From: Megachile rotundata
Lineage: Eukaryota > Arthropoda > Insecta > Hymenoptera > Megachilidae
NCBI RefSeq assembly: GCF_050947335.1
Contig: NW_027473363.1
Location: 126,501-190,500, forward strand
Direction of reading: 5' to 3'
DNA length: 64,000 nt
The position numbers and the translations under genes are program-made. How positions within the stretch are numbered: the first letter of the stretch is position 1; every line of letters starts with the position of its first letter. Below are positions 16,655 through 33,752 of the stretch, one piece after another. Below the pieces are notes generated by a model. It did no database searches. It worked only from the letters and a program-made list of their open reading frames with translations, and was not told where the DNA came from.

Positions 16655-17205
16655 ACACAATCACACAATCACACAATCATACAATCACACCATCACAAAA
16701 TCACACAAGCACACAATCACTCAATCACACAATCACACACTCACACAGTCACACAATCACCCAACCACACAATCACACAATCCCACAATCGCACAATCAC
16801 ACAATCACACAATCACACAATCACACAATCACACAATCACGCAGTCACAATCACACAATCACAATCACACAATCACACAATCACACAATCACACAATCAC
16901 AAAATCACACAATCACACAATCACACAATCACACAATCACTCAATCACTCAATCACACAATCACTCAATCACACAATCACACAATCACTATCACACAATC
17001 ACAATTACACAATCACACAATCACACACTCACACAATCACAATCACACAATCACACAATCACACAATCACACAATCACACAATCACACAATCACACAATC
17101 ACACAATCACACAATCACACACTCACACAACCACACAATCACACAATCACACAATCACACAATCACACAATCACACAATCACACACTCACACAATCACAC
17201 AATCA

Positions 17206-17361
17206 CATTCACACATTCAAACATTCACACAATCGCACAACCACACAATCACGATCACACAATCACGATCACACAATCACGATCACACAGTCACGATCAC
17301 ACAATCACGATCACACAGTCACGGTCACACAATCACACAATCACAATCACAAAATCTTACA
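17206..17361. repeat. E module 4
   Basis: Complete copy with a private cacaaccac unit after the gcacaacc position (near 17236); ends aaaatcttac. Confidence 0.88.
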
Positions 17362-18465
17362 CAATCACACAATCACACAATCACTCAATCACACAATCAC
17401 ACAATCACAATCACACAATCACAATCACACAATCACAATTACACAATCACACAATCACACAATCACACAATCACACAATCACACAACCACACAATCACAC
17501 AATCACACAATCACACAATCACACAGTCACACAATCACACAACCACACAACCACACAACCACACAAGCACACAATCACTCAATCACACAATCACACACTC
17601 ACACAATCACACAATGACACAATCACACAATCACAGAATCACACAGTCACACCATCACACAATCACACAATCACACAATCACACAATCACACAATCACAC
17701 AATCTCACAATCACACAATCACACAATCACACAATCACACAATCACACAATCACACAATCACACAATCACACAATCACAATCACACAATCACAATCACAC
17801 AATCACACAATCAAACAATCACACAATCACACAATCACACAAACACACAATCTCACAATCACACAATCACAATCACACAATCACACAGTCACACAATCAC
17901 ACAATCACACACTCACACAATCACACAATCACATTCACACAATCACACAATCACACAATCACACAATCACACAATCACACAATCACACAATCACGCAATC
18001 ACACAAGCACACAATCACACAATCACACAATCACACAATCACACAACCACACAATCACACAAGCACGCAGTCACAATCACACAATCACACAATCACACAA
18101 TCACACCATCACACGATCACACGATCACACGATCACACGATCACACGATCACACGATCACAATCACGCAATCACAATCACGCAGTCACACAATCACGATC
18201 ACACAATCACACAATCACACAATCACACAATTACAATCACACAATCACAATCACACAATAACAATCACACAATCACACAATCACACAATCAAACAATCAC
18301 AAATATCACACAATCACACAATCACACAATCACACAATCACACAACCACCCAATTACACAAGCACGCAGTTACAATCGCACAATCACACAATCACACAAT
18401 CACACAATCACACAATAACACAACCACACAATCACAAAATCATACAATCACACAATCACACAATC

Positions 18466-18768
18466 ACACGATCACACGATCACACGATCACACGATCACA
18501 CGATCACACGATCACACGATCACAATCACGCAGTCACACAATAACTGTCACACAATCACGGTCACATAATCACGGTCACATAATCACGGTCACATAATCA
18601 CGGTCACACAATCACGGTCACACAATCACGGTCACACAATCACGATCACACAATCATGATGACACAATCACGGTCACACAATCACGGTCACTCAATCACG
18701 GTCACACAATCACGGTCATACAATTACACAGTCACACAATCACACGGTCACACAATCACACAGTCACA
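18466..18768. repeat. M module 2
   Basis: Seven ACACGATC units from 18470, aataactgtcac near 18540, three cggtcacataatc units, catgatgac at about 18654, and an end at acacggtcac. A short ACACGATC run preceded by ACACCATC lies about 350 bp upstream (18113-18160). Confidence 0.9.
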
Positions 18769-21617
18769 CAATCACTCAATCACACAATCACACAATCACA
18801 CAATCACACAATCACTCAATCACACAATCACACAATCACACAATCACACAATCACACAATGACACAATCACACAATCACGGAATCACACAATCACACTAT
18901 CACACAAGCACACAATCACACAATCACACAATCACACAACCACACAACCACACAATCACACAAGCACACAATCACTCAATCACACAATCACAATCCCAGA
19001 ATCACACAATCACACCATCACACGATCACACGATCACACGATCACACGATCACACGATCACAATCACGCAATCACAATCACGCAGTCACACAATCACGAT
19101 CACACAATCACACAATCACACAATCACACAATCACACAATCACAATCACACAATCACAATCACACAATCACAATCACACAATAACAATCACACAATCACA
19201 CAATCACACAATCAAACAATCACTCAATCACTCAATCACACAATCACACAATCACACAATCACACAATCACACAATCACACAATGACACAATCACACAAT
19301 CACGGAATCACACAATCACACTATCACACAAGCACACAATCACACAATCACACAATCACACAACCACACAACCACACAATCACACAAGCACACAATCACT
19401 CAATCACACAATCACAATCACAGAATCACACAATCACACAATCACACAATCACACAATCACACAACCACACAATCACACAATCACACAATCACACAATCA
19501 CACAATCACACAATCACACAATCACACAATCACACAATCACACAATCACACAATCACGCGAACACACAATCACACAATCACACAATCACACAATCACACA
19601 ATGACACAATCACACAATCACAGAATCACACAATCACTCAATCACACAACCACACAATCACACAAGCACACAATCACTCAATCACACAATCACAATCACA
19701 CAATCACACAATCACACAATCAAACAATCACACAATCACACAATCACCCAATCACACAATCACACAATCACACAATCACAATCACACAATCACAATCACA
19801 CAATCACACAATCACACAATCAAACAATCACACAATCACACAATCACACAAACCCACAATCTCACAATCACACAATCACACAATCACACAATCGCACAAT
19901 CACACAATCACACAATCAAACTATCACACAATCACACAATCACACAATCACACAAACCCACAATCTCACAATCACACAATCACAATCACACAAACACACA
20001 CTCACACAATCACACAATCACATTCACACAATCACACAATCACACAATCACACAAACCCACAATCTCACAATCACACAATCACAATCACACAATCACACA
20101 ATCACACAATCACACAATCACACAATCACACAATCACACAACCACACAATCACACAAGCACACATTCACACAATCACACAATCACACAATCACACAATCT
20201 CACAATCACACAATCACACAATCACACAATCACACAATCACACAATCACAATCACACACTCACACAATCACACAGTCACAATCACACAATCACACAATCA
20301 CACAATCACACAATCACACAATCACACAATCACACAATCACACAATCACACAATCACACAATCAAACAATCACACAATCACACAATCACACAAACCCACA
20401 ATCTCACAATGACACAATCACAATCACACAAACACACACTCACACAATCACACAATCACATTCACACAATCACACAATCACACAATCACACAATCACACA
20501 ATCACGCAATCACACAATCACACAATCACAATCACACAATCACAATCACACAATCACACAATCACACAATCAAACAATCACACAATCACACAATCACACA
20601 AACCCACAATCTCACAATCACACAATCACAATCACACAAACACACACTCACACAATCACACAATCACATTCACACAATCACACAATCACACAATCACACA
20701 ATCACACAATCACACAATCACACAATCACGCAATCACACAATCACACAATCACACAATCACACAATCACACAATCACACAATCACACAATCACACAATCG
20801 CACAATCACACAATCACCAACCACACAATCACAATCACACAATCACAATCACACAATCACACAATCACACAATCAAACAATCACACAATCACACAATCAC
20901 ACAATCACAATCACACAATCACACAATCACGCAATCAAACAATCACACAATCACACAATCACACAATCACACAATCACACAATCACACAATCACACAATC
21001 ACACACTCACACAATCACACAGTCACACAATCACATTCACACAATCACACAATCACACAATCTCACAATCACACAATCACACAATCACACAATCACACAA
21101 TCACAATCACACAATCACACAATCAAACAATCACACAATCACACAATCACACAAGCACACAATCACTCAATCACACAATCACACACTCACACAATCACAC
21201 AATCACATTCACACAATCACACAATCACACAATCACACAGTCACACAATCACACAATCTCACAATCACACAATCACACAATCACACAATCACACAATCAC
21301 AATCACACAATCACACAATCAAACAATCACACAATCACACAATCACGCAAGCACACAATCACTCAATCACACAATCACACACTCACACAATCACACAATC
21401 ACATTCACACAATCACATTCACACAATCACACAATCACACAATCTCACAATCACACAAACACATAATCACACAATAACACAATCACAATCACAAAATCAC
21501 AATCACACAATCACAATCACACAATCACAATGACACAATCACAATCACACAATCACAATCACACAATCACACAATCACACAATCACACAATCAAACAATC
21601 AAACAATCACACAATCA

Positions 21618-21746
21618 CGGTCACACAATCAAACATTCACACAATCACACAATCACACAATCACGATCACACAATCACGATCACACAATCACGATCACAC
21701 AATCACGGTCACACACTCACGGTCACACAATCACGGTCACACAACC
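21618..21746. repeat. D module 8
   Basis: Three cgatc units, single copy, followed about 160 bp later by the ccacaatcgcacaatc pair of units that follows most full D modules. Confidence 0.88.
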
Positions 21747-22421
21747 ACACAATCACACAATCACACAATCATACAATCACACAATCACAAAATCACACAA
21801 GCACACAATCACTCAATCACACAATCACACACTCACACAGTCACACAATCACCCAACCACACAATCACACAATCCCACAATCGCACAATCACACAATCAC
21901 ACAATCACACAATCACACAATCACGCAGTCACAATCACACAATCACAATCACACAATAACACAATCACACAATCACACAATCACAAAATCACACAATCAC
22001 ACAATCACACAATCACACAATCACACAATCACGCAGTCACAATCACACAATCACAATCACACAATCACACAATCACACAATCACACAATCACAAAATCAC
22101 ACACTCACACAATCACACAATCACACAATCACTCAATCACTCAATCACACAATCACTCAATCACACAATCACACAATCACTATCACACAATCACAATTAC
22201 ACAATCACACAATCACACACTCACACAATCACAATCACACAATCACACAATCACGCAATCACACAATCACACAATCACACAATCACACAATCACACAATC
22301 ACACAATCACACAATCACACAGTCACACAATCACACAATCACACAACCACACAATCACACAATCACACAATCACACAATCACACAATCACACAATCACAC
22401 ACTCACACAATCACACAATCA

Positions 22422-22577
22422 CATTCACACATTCAAACATTCACACAATCGCACAATCACACAATCACGATCACACAATCACGATCACACAATCACGATC
22501 ACACAGTCACGATCACACAATCACGATCACACAGTCACGGTCACACAATCACACAATCACAATCACAATATCTTACA
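22422..22577. repeat. E module 5
   Basis: Complete copy whose end reads aatatcttac, a form shared only with E8 and E10. Confidence 0.88.
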
Positions 22578-23155
22578 CAATCACACAATCACACAATCAC
22601 TCAATCACACAATCACACAATCACAATCACACAATCACAATCACACAATCACAATTACACAATCACACAATCACACAATCACACAATCACACAATCACAC
22701 AATCACACAATCACACAATCACACAATCACACAATCACACAATCACACAGTCACACAATCACACAACCACACAACCACACAACCACACAAGCACACAATC
22801 ACTCAATCACACAATCACACACTCACACAATCACACAATGACACAATCACACAATCACAGAATCACACAGTCACACCTTCACACAATCACACAATCACAC
22901 AATCACACAATCACACAATCACACAATCACACAATCTCACAATCACACAATCACACAATCACACAATCACACAATCACACAATCACACAATCACAATCAC
23001 ACAATCATAATCACACAATCACACAATCAAACAATCACACAATCACACAATCACACAAACACACAATCTCACAATCACACAATCACAATCACACAATCAC
23101 ACAATCACACAATCAAACAATCACACAATCACACAATCACACAATCACACAATCA

Positions 23156-23250
23156 CGGTCACACAATCAAACATTCACACAATCACACAATCACACAATC
23201 ACGATCACACAATCACGATCACACAATCACGATCACACAATCACGATCAC
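23156..23250. repeat. Short D module a
   Basis: Same start as a full D, with four cgatc units and no cggtc tail; it passes straight into plain units and then a cactcac/cattcac stretch. Located about 0.6 kb before M3. Confidence 0.82.
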
Positions 23251-23815
23251 ACAATCACACAATCACACAATCACACAATCACACACTCACACAATCACAC
23301 AATCACATTCACACAATCACACAATCACACAATCACACAATCTCACAATCACACAATCACACAATCACGCAATCACACAAGCACACAATCACACAATCAC
23401 ACAATCACACAATCACACAACCACACAATCACACAAGCACGCAGTCACAATCACACAATCACACAATCACACAATCACACCATCACACGATCACACGATC
23501 ACACGATCACACGATCACACGATCACAATCACGCAATCACAATCACGCAGTCACACAATCACGATCACACAATCACACAATCACACAATCACACAATCAC
23601 AATCACACAATCACAATCACACAATAACAATCACACAATCACACAATCACACAATCAAACAATCACAAATATCACACAATCACACAATCACACAATCACA
23701 CAACCACCCAATTACACATGCACGCAGTTACAATCGCACAATCACACAATCACACAATCACACAATCACACAACCACACAATCACAAAATCATACAATCA
23801 CACAATCACACAATC

Positions 23816-24166
23816 ACACGATCACACGATCACACGATCACACGATCACACGATCACACGATCACACGATCACACGATCACACGATCACACGATCACACG
23901 ATCACACGATCACACGATCACAATCACGCAGTCACACAATAACTGTCACACAATCACGGTCACATAATCACGGTCACATAATCACGGTCACATAATCACG
24001 GTCACACAATCACGGTCACACAATCACGGTCACACAATCACGATCACACAATCATGATGACACAATCACGGTCACACAATCACGGTCACTCAATCACGGT
24101 CACACAATCACGGTCATACAATTACACAGTCACACAATCACACGGTCACACAATCACACAGTCACA
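23816..24166. repeat. M module 3
   Basis: Carries the longest ACACGATC run seen, 13 perfect units with G positions 23820 to 23916. Three cggtcacataatc units and the catgatgac form follow. The upstream short run is at about 23483-23525. Confidence 0.92.
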
Positions 24167-24748
24167 CAATCACTCAATCACACAATCACACAATCACACA
24201 ATCACACAATCACTCAATCACACAATCACACAATCACATAATCACACAATCACACAATGACACAATCACACAATCACGGAATCACACAATCACACTATCA
24301 CACAAGCACACAATCACACAATCACACAATCACACAACCACACAACCACACAATCACACAAGCACACAATCACTCAATCACACAATCACAATCACAGAAT
24401 CACAAAATCACACCATCACAGGATCACACGATCACACGATCACACGATCACACGATCACAATCACGCAATCACAATCACGCAGTCACACAATCACGATCA
24501 CCCAATCACACAATCACACAATCACACAATCACAATCACACAATCACAATCACACAATAACAATCACACAATCACACAATCACACAATCAAACAATCACA
24601 AATATCACACAATCACACAATCACACAATCGCACAACCACCCAATTACACAAGCACGCAGTTACAATCGCACAATCACACAATCACACAATCACACAATC
24701 ACACAACCACACAATCACAAAATCATACAATCACACAATCACACAATC

Positions 24749-25070
24749 ACACGATCACACGATCACACGATCACACGATCACACGATCACACGATCACAC
24801 GGTCACACGATCACACGATCACACGATCACACGATCACAATCACGCAGTCACACAATAACTGTCACACAATCACGGTCACATAATCACGGTCACATAATC
24901 ACGGTCACACAATCACGGTCACACAATCACGGTCACACAATCACGATCACACAATCATGATGACACAATCACGGTCACACAATCACGGTCACTCAATCAC
25001 GGTCACACAATCACGGTCATACAATTACACAGTCACACAATCACACGGTCACACAATCACACAGTCACAC
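24749..25070. repeat. M module 4
   Basis: Eleven-unit run in which the 7th unit is ACACGGTC, then two cggtcacataatc units and catgatgac. It begins only about 0.6 kb after M3 ends, a local doubling of the module. Its upstream short run (about 24420-24460) starts with caggatc. Confidence 0.9.
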
Positions 25071-26316
25071 AATCACTCAATCACACAATCACACAATCAC
25101 ACAATCACACAATCACTCAATCACACAATCACACAATCACACAATCACACAATCACACAATGACACAATGACACAATCACGGAATCACACAATCACACTA
25201 TCACACAAGCACACAATCACACAATCACACAATCACACAACCACACAACCACACAATCACACAATCACTCAATCACACAATCACAATCACAGAATCACAC
25301 AATCACACAATCACACAATCACACAATCACACAATCACACAATCACACAATCACACAATCACACAATCACACAATCACGCAAACACACAATCACACAATC
25401 ACACAATCACACAATCACACAATGACACAATCACACAATCACAGAATCACACAATCACTCAATCACACAACCACACAATCACACAAGCACACAATCACTC
25501 AATCACACAATCACAATCACACAATCACACAATCACACAATCAAACAATTACACAATCACACAATCACACAATCACACAATCTCACAATCACACAATCAC
25601 GCACACACACAATCACACAATCACACAATCACACAATCACACAATCACGCAATCACACAATCACGGAATCACACAACCACACAACCACACAATCACACAA
25701 GCACACAATCACAATCACAGAATCACACAATCACACAATCACACAATCACACAATCACACAATCACACAATCACACAATCACACAATCACACAATCACAC
25801 AATCACACAATCACACAATCACACAATCACACAATCACACAATCACACAATCACACAATCACACAATCACACAATCACGCGAACACACAATCACACAATC
25901 ACACAATCACACAATCACACAATGACACAATCACACAATCACAGAATCACACAATCACTCAATCACACAACCACACAATCACACAAGCACACAATCACTC
26001 AATCACACAATCACACTCACACAATCACACAATCACACAATCGCACAATCACACAATCACACAATCACACAATCACACAATCACACAATCTCACAATCAC
26101 ACAATCACACAATCTCACAATCACACAATCACAATCACACAAACACACACTCACACAATCACACAATCACATTCACACAATCACACAATCACACAAACCC
26201 ACAATCTCACAATCACACAATCACAATCACACAATCACACAATCACACAATCACACAATCACACAATCACACAACCACACAATCACAAAATCATACAATC
26301 ACACAATCACACAATC

Positions 26317-26608
26317 ACACGATCACACGATCACACGATCACACGATCACACGATCACACGATCACACGATCACACGATCACACGATCACAATCACGCAG
26401 TCACACAATAACTGTCACACAATCACGGTCACATAATCACGGTCACACAATCACGGTCACACAATCACGGTCACACAATCACGATCACACAATCATGATG
26501 ACACAATCACGGTCACACAATCACGGTCACTCAATCACGGTCACACAATCACGGTCATACAATTACACAGTCACACAATCACACGGTCACACAATCACAC
26601 AGTCACAC
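26317..26608. repeat. M module 5
   Basis: Nine ACACGATC units (26321-26385), a single cggtcacataatc unit and catgatgac. The short upstream run and the ccacccaattac segment seen before most other M copies are missing; the preceding sequence is instead a cacaaacccac/attcac block, so the left side has been replaced by recombination. Confidence 0.88.
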
Positions 26609-28820
26609 AATCACTCAATCACACAATCACACAATCACACAATCACACAATCACTCAATCACACAATCACACAATCACACAATCACACAATCACACAATG
26701 ACACAATCACACAATCACGGAATCACACAATCACACTATCACACAAGCACACAATCACACAATCACACAATCACACAACCACACAACCACACAATCACAC
26801 AAGCACACAATCACTCAATCACACAATCACAATCACAGAATCACACAATCACACAATCACACAATCACACAATCACACAATCACACAATCACACAATCAC
26901 ACAATCACACAATCACACAATCACACAATCACACAATCACACAATCACACAATCACACAATCACACAATCACACAATCACGCGAACACACAATCACACAA
27001 TCACACAATCACACAATCACACAATGACACAATCACACAATCACAGAATCACACAATCACTCAATCACACAACCACACAATCACACAAGCACACAATCAC
27101 TCAATCACACAATCACAATCACACAATCACACAATCACACAATCAAACAATCACACAATCACACAATCACCCAATCACACAATCACACAATCACACAATC
27201 ACAATCACACAATCACAATCACACAATCACACAATCACACAATCAAACAATCACACAATCACACAATCACACAATCGCACAATCACACAATCACACAATC
27301 AAACAATCACACAATCACACAATCACACAATCACACAAACCCACAATCTCACAATCACACAATCACAATCACACAAACACACACTCACACAATCACACAA
27401 TCACATTCACACAATCACACAATCACACAAACCCACAATCTCACAATCACACAATCACAATCACACAATCACACAATCACACAATCACACAATCACACAA
27501 TCACACAATCACACAACCACACAATCACACAAGCACACATTCACACAATCACACAATCACACAATCACACAATCTCACAATCACACAATCACACAATCAC
27601 ACAATCACAATCACACACTCACACAATCACACAGTCACAATCACACAATCACACAATCACACAATCACACAATCACACAATCACACAATCACACAATCAC
27701 ACAATCACACAATCACACAATCAAACAATCACACAATCACACAATCACACAAACCCACAATCTCACAATCACACAATCACAATCACACAAACACACACTC
27801 ACACAATCACACAATCACATTCACACAATCACACAATCACACAATCACACAATCACACAATCACGCAATCACACAATCACACAATCACAATCACACAATC
27901 ACAATCACACAATCACACAATCACACAATCAAACAATCACACAATCACACAATCACACAAACCCACAATCTCACAATCACACAATCACAATCACACAAAC
28001 ACACACTCACACAATCACACAATCACATTCACACAATCACACAATCACACAATCACACAATCACACAATCACGCAATCACACAATCACACAATCACAATC
28101 ACACAATCACAATCACACAATCACACAATCACACAATCAAACAATCACACAATCACACAATCACACAAACCCACAATCTCACAATCACACAATCACAATC
28201 ACACAAACACACACTCACACAATCACACAATCACATTCACACAATCACACAATCACACAATCACACAATCACACAATCACACAATCACACAATCACGCAA
28301 TCACACAATCACACAATCACACACTCACACAATCACACAATCACATTCACACAATCACATTCACACAATCACACAATCACACAATCTCACAATCACACAA
28401 ACACATAATCACACAATAACACAATCACAATCACAAAATCACAATCACACAATCACAATCACACAATCACAATGACACAATCACAATCACACAATCACAA
28501 TCACACAATCACACAATCACACAATCACACAATCACACAATCACGCAGTCACAATCACACAATCACAATCACACAATAACACAATCACACAATCACACAA
28601 TCACAAAATCACACAATCACACAATCACACAATCAAACAATCACAAATATCACACAATCACACAATCACACAATCACACAATCACACAATCACACAATCA
28701 CACAATCACACAATCACACAATCACACAATCACACAATCACACAACCACACAATCACACAATCACACAATCACACAATCACACAATCACACAATCACACA
28801 CTCACACAATCACACAATCA

Positions 28821-28990
28821 CATTCACACATTCAAACATTCACACAATCGCACAATCACACAATCACGATCACACAATCACGATCACACAATCACGATCA
28901 CACAATCACGATCACACAGTCACGATCACACAATCACGATCACACAGTCACGGTCACACAATCACACAATCACAATCACAAAATCTTACA
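28821..28990. repeat. E module 6
   Basis: Has one cgatc unit more than the other copies in the first series (four before cacagtcac); ends aaaatcttac. Confidence 0.88.
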
Positions 28991-29395
28991 CAATCACACA
29001 ATCACACAATCACTCAATCACACAATCACACAATCACACAATCACACAATCACACAATCACACACTCACACAATCACACAATCACATTCACACAATCACA
29101 CAATCACACAATCACACAATCACACAAGCACACAATCACTCAATCACACAATCACACACTCACACAATCACACAATGACACAATCACACAATCACAGAAT
29201 CACACAGTCACACCATCACACAATCACACAATCACACAATCACACAATCACACAATCACACAATCTCACAATCACACAATCACACAATCACACAATCACA
29301 CAATCACACAATCACACAATCACACAATCACACAATGACACAATGACACAATCACGGAATCACACAATCACACAATCACAAAATCACACAATCAC

Positions 29396-29470
29396 GGTCA
29401 CACAATCAAACATTCACACAATCACACAATCACGATCACACAATCACGATCACACAATCACGATCACACA
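29396..29470. repeat. Short D module b
   Basis: Three cgatc units, no cggtc tail; one plain unit fewer between cattcac and the first cgatc than in copy a. Confidence 0.82.
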
Positions 29471-29890
29471 ATCACACAATCACACAATCACACAATCACA
29501 CAATCACACAATCACACAACCACACAATCACACAAGCACGCAGTCACAATCACACAATCACACAATCACACAATCACACCATCACACGATCACACGATCA
29601 CACGATCACACGATCACACGATCACAATCACGCAATCACAATCACGCAGTCACACAATCACGATCACACAATCACACAATCACACAATCACACAATCACA
29701 ATCACACAATCACAATCACACAATAACAATCACACAATCACTCAATCACACAATCAAACAATCACAAATATCACACAATCACACAATCACACAATCACGC
29801 AGTTACAATCGCACAATCACACAATCACACAATCACACAATCACACAACCACACAATCACAAAATCATACAATCACACAATCACACAATC

Positions 29891-30188
29891 ACACGATCAC
29901 ACGATCACACGATCACACGATCACACGATCACACGATCACACGATCACACGATCACAATCACGCAGTCACACAATAACTGTCACACAATGACGGTCACAT
30001 AATCACGGTCACATAATCACGGTCACACAATCACGGTCACACAATCACGGTCACACAATCACGATCACACAATCATGATGACACAATCACGGTCACACAA
30101 TCACGGTCACTCAATCACGGTCACACAATCACGGTCATACAATTACACAGTCACACAATCACACGGTCACACAATCACACAGTCACAC
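29891..30188. repeat. M module 6
   Basis: Eight units. First copy with the private change aatgacggtcac just after aataactgtcac, a mark shared only with the M copies at 38942, 40895, 43584, 45039 and 52597. The ccacccaattac segment upstream is missing. Confidence 0.9.
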
Positions 30189-30759
30189 AATCACTCAATC
30201 ACACAATCACACAATCACACAATCACACAGTCACTCAATCACACAATCACACAATCACACAATCACACAATCACACAATGACACAATGACACAATCACGG
30301 AATCACACAATCACACTATCACACAAGCACACAATCACACAATCACACAATCACACACTCACACAATCACACAGTCACACAATCACATTCACACAATCAC
30401 ACAATCACACAATCTCACAATCACACAATCACACAATCACACAATCACACAATCACAATCACACAATCACACAATCAAACAATCACACAATCACACAATG
30501 ACACAAGCACACAATCACTCAATCACACAATCACACACTCACACAATCACACAATCACATTCACACAATCACACAATCACACAATCTCACAATCACACAA
30601 ACACATAATCACACAATAACACAATCACAACCACAAAATCACAATCACACAATAACAATCACACAATCACAATCACACAATCACAATCACACAATCACAA
30701 TCACACAATCACACAATCACACAATCACACAATCAAACAATCAAACAATCACACAATCA

Positions 30760-30904
30760 CGGTCACACAATCAAACATTCACACAATCACACAATCACAC
30801 AATCACGATCACACAATCACGATCACACAATCACGATCACACAATCACGATCACACAATCACGGTCACACACTCACGGTCACACAATCACGGTCACACAA
30901 CCAC
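30760..30904. repeat. D module 9
   Basis: Four cgatc units, full cggtc tail. Confidence 0.88.
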
Positions 30905-31913
30905 ACAATCACACAATCACACAATCATACAATCACACAATCACAAAATCACACAAGCACACAATCACTCAATCACACAATCACACACTCACACAGTCAC
31001 ACAATCACCCAACCACACAATCACACAATCCCACAATCGCACAATCACACAATCACACAATCACACAATCACACAATCACGCAGTCACAATCACACAATC
31101 ACAATCACACAATCACACAATCACACAATCACACAATCACACAATCACAAAATCACACACTCACACAATCACACAATCACACAATCACTCAATCACTCAA
31201 TCACACAATCACTCAATCACACAATCACACAATCACTATCACACAATCACAATTACACAATCACACAATCACACACTCACACAATCACAATCACACAATC
31301 ACACAATCACACAATCACACAATCACACAATCACACAATCACTCAATCACACAATCACACAATCACAATCACACAATCACAATCACACAATCACAATTAC
31401 ACAATCACACAATCACACAATCACACAATCACACAATCACACAATCACACAATCACACAATCACACAATCACACAATCACACAATCACACAGTCACACAA
31501 TCACACAACCACACAACCACACAACCACACAAGCACACAATCACTCAATCACACAATCACACACTCACACAATCACACAATGACACAATCACACAATCAC
31601 AGAATCACACAGTCACACCTTCACACAATCACACAATCACACAATCACACAATCACACAATCACACAATCACACAATCACACAATCTCACAATCACACAA
31701 TCACACAATCACACAATCACACAATCACACAATCACACAATCACAATCACACAATCATAATCACACAATCACACAATCAAACAATCACACAATCACACAA
31801 TCACACAAACACACAATCTCACAATCACACAATCACAATCACACAATCACACAATCACACAATCAAACAATCACACAATCACACAATCACACAATCACAC
31901 AATCACACAATCA

Positions 31914-32008
31914 CGGTCACACAATCAAACATTCACACAATCACACAACCACACAATCACGATCACACAATCACGATCACACAATCACGATCACACAATC
32001 ACGATCAC
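31914..32008. repeat. Short D module c
   Basis: Four cgatc units; partner of copy a in block C. It carries a cacacaacc unit before the first cgatc. Confidence 0.82.
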
Positions 32009-32573
32009 ACAATCACACAATCACACAATCACACAATCACACACTCACACAATCACACAATCACATTCACACAATCACACAATCACACAATCACACAATC
32101 TCACAATCACACAATCACACAATCACGCAATCACACAAGCACACAATCACACAATCACACAATCACACAATCACACAACCACACAATCACACAAGCACGC
32201 AGTCACAATCACACAATCACACAATCACACAATCACACCATCACACGATCACACGATCACACGATCACACGATCACACGATCACAATCACGCAATCACAA
32301 TCACGCAGTCACACAATCACGATCACACAATCACACAATCACACAATCACACAATCACAATCACACAATCACAATCACACAATAACAATCACACAATCAC
32401 ACAATCACACAACCAAACAATCACAAATATCACACAATCACACAATCACACAATCACACAACCACCCAATTACACAAGCACGCAGTTACAATCGCACAAT
32501 CACACAATCACACAATCACACAATCACACAACCACACAATCACAAAATCATACAATCACACAATCACACAATC

Positions 32574-32908
32574 ACACGATCACACGATCACACGATCACA
32601 CGATCACACGATCACACGATCACACGATCACACGATCACACGATCACACAATCACACGATCACAATCACGCAGTCACACAATAACTGTCACACAATCACG
32701 GTCACATAATCACGGTCACATAATCACGGTCACATAATCACGGTCACACAATCACGGTCACACAATCACGGTCACACAATCACGATCACACAATCATGAT
32801 GACACAATCACGGTCACACAATCACGGTCACTCAATCACGGTCACACAATCACGGTCATACAATTACACAGTCACACAATCACACGGTCACACAATCACA
32901 CAGTCACA
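32574..32908. repeat. M module 7
   Basis: Eleven-unit run in which the 10th unit reads ACACAATC, followed by three cggtcacataatc units and catgatgac. Partner of M3 at an offset of 8742 bp measured at catgatgac. Confidence 0.9.
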
Positions 32909-33447
32909 CAATCACTCAATCACACAATCACACAATCACACAATCACACAATCACTCAATCACACAATCACACAATCACATAATCACACAATCACACAAT
33001 GACACAATCACACAATCACGGAATCACACAATCACACTATCACACAAGCACACAATCACACAATCACACAATCACACAACCACACAACCACACAATCACA
33101 CAAGCACACAATCACTCAATCACACAATCACAATCACAGAATCACAAAATCACACCATCACAGGATCACACGATCACACGATCACACGATCACACGATCA
33201 CAATCACGCAATCACAATCACGCAGTCACACAATCACGATCACCCAATCACACAATCACACAATCACACAATCACAATCACACAATCACACAATCACACA
33301 ATCACACAATCACACAATCACACAATCACACAATCACACAATCACACAATCACACAATCACACAATCACACAATCACACAATCACACAATCACACAATCA
33401 CACAACCACACAATCACAAAATCATACAATCACACAATCACACAATC

Positions 33448-33752
33448 ACACGATCACACGATCACACGATCACACGATCACACGGTCACACGATCACACG
33501 ATCACACGATCACACGATCACAATCACGCAGTCACACAATAACTGTCACACAATCACGGTCACATAATCACGGTCACATAATCACGGTCACACAATCACG
33601 GTCACACAATCACGGTCACACAATCACGATCACACAATCATGATGACACAATCACGGTCACACAATCACGGTCACTCAATCACGGTCACACAATCACGGT
33701 CATACAATTACACAGTCACACAATCACACGGTCACACAATCACACAGTCACA
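33448..33752. repeat. M module 8
   Basis: Nine-unit run with ACACGGTC as the 5th unit. Partner of M4 at an offset of 8683 bp. The sequence directly upstream is a plain ACACAATC tract in place of the aaatatcac and ccacccaattac segments. Confidence 0.9.

Larger units (their letters stand above)
22600..28000. repeat. Higher-order block C, copy 1
   Basis: Recurs about 8.7 kb downstream. Anchor pairs are 22838/31580 and 24054/32796 (offset 8742), 24957/33640 and 25168/33851 (8683), and 25922/34629 (8707). The 22838 anchor is followed by the private unit change caccttcac, shared with 31580 and not with the other atgacac anchors. End points are approximate. Confidence 0.7.

Noticed and set aside
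23816..23920. CRISPR array or similar spaced repeats.
   Set aside because: Repeats are contiguous 8-bp units with no unique spacers of regular length, and no associated genes are present.
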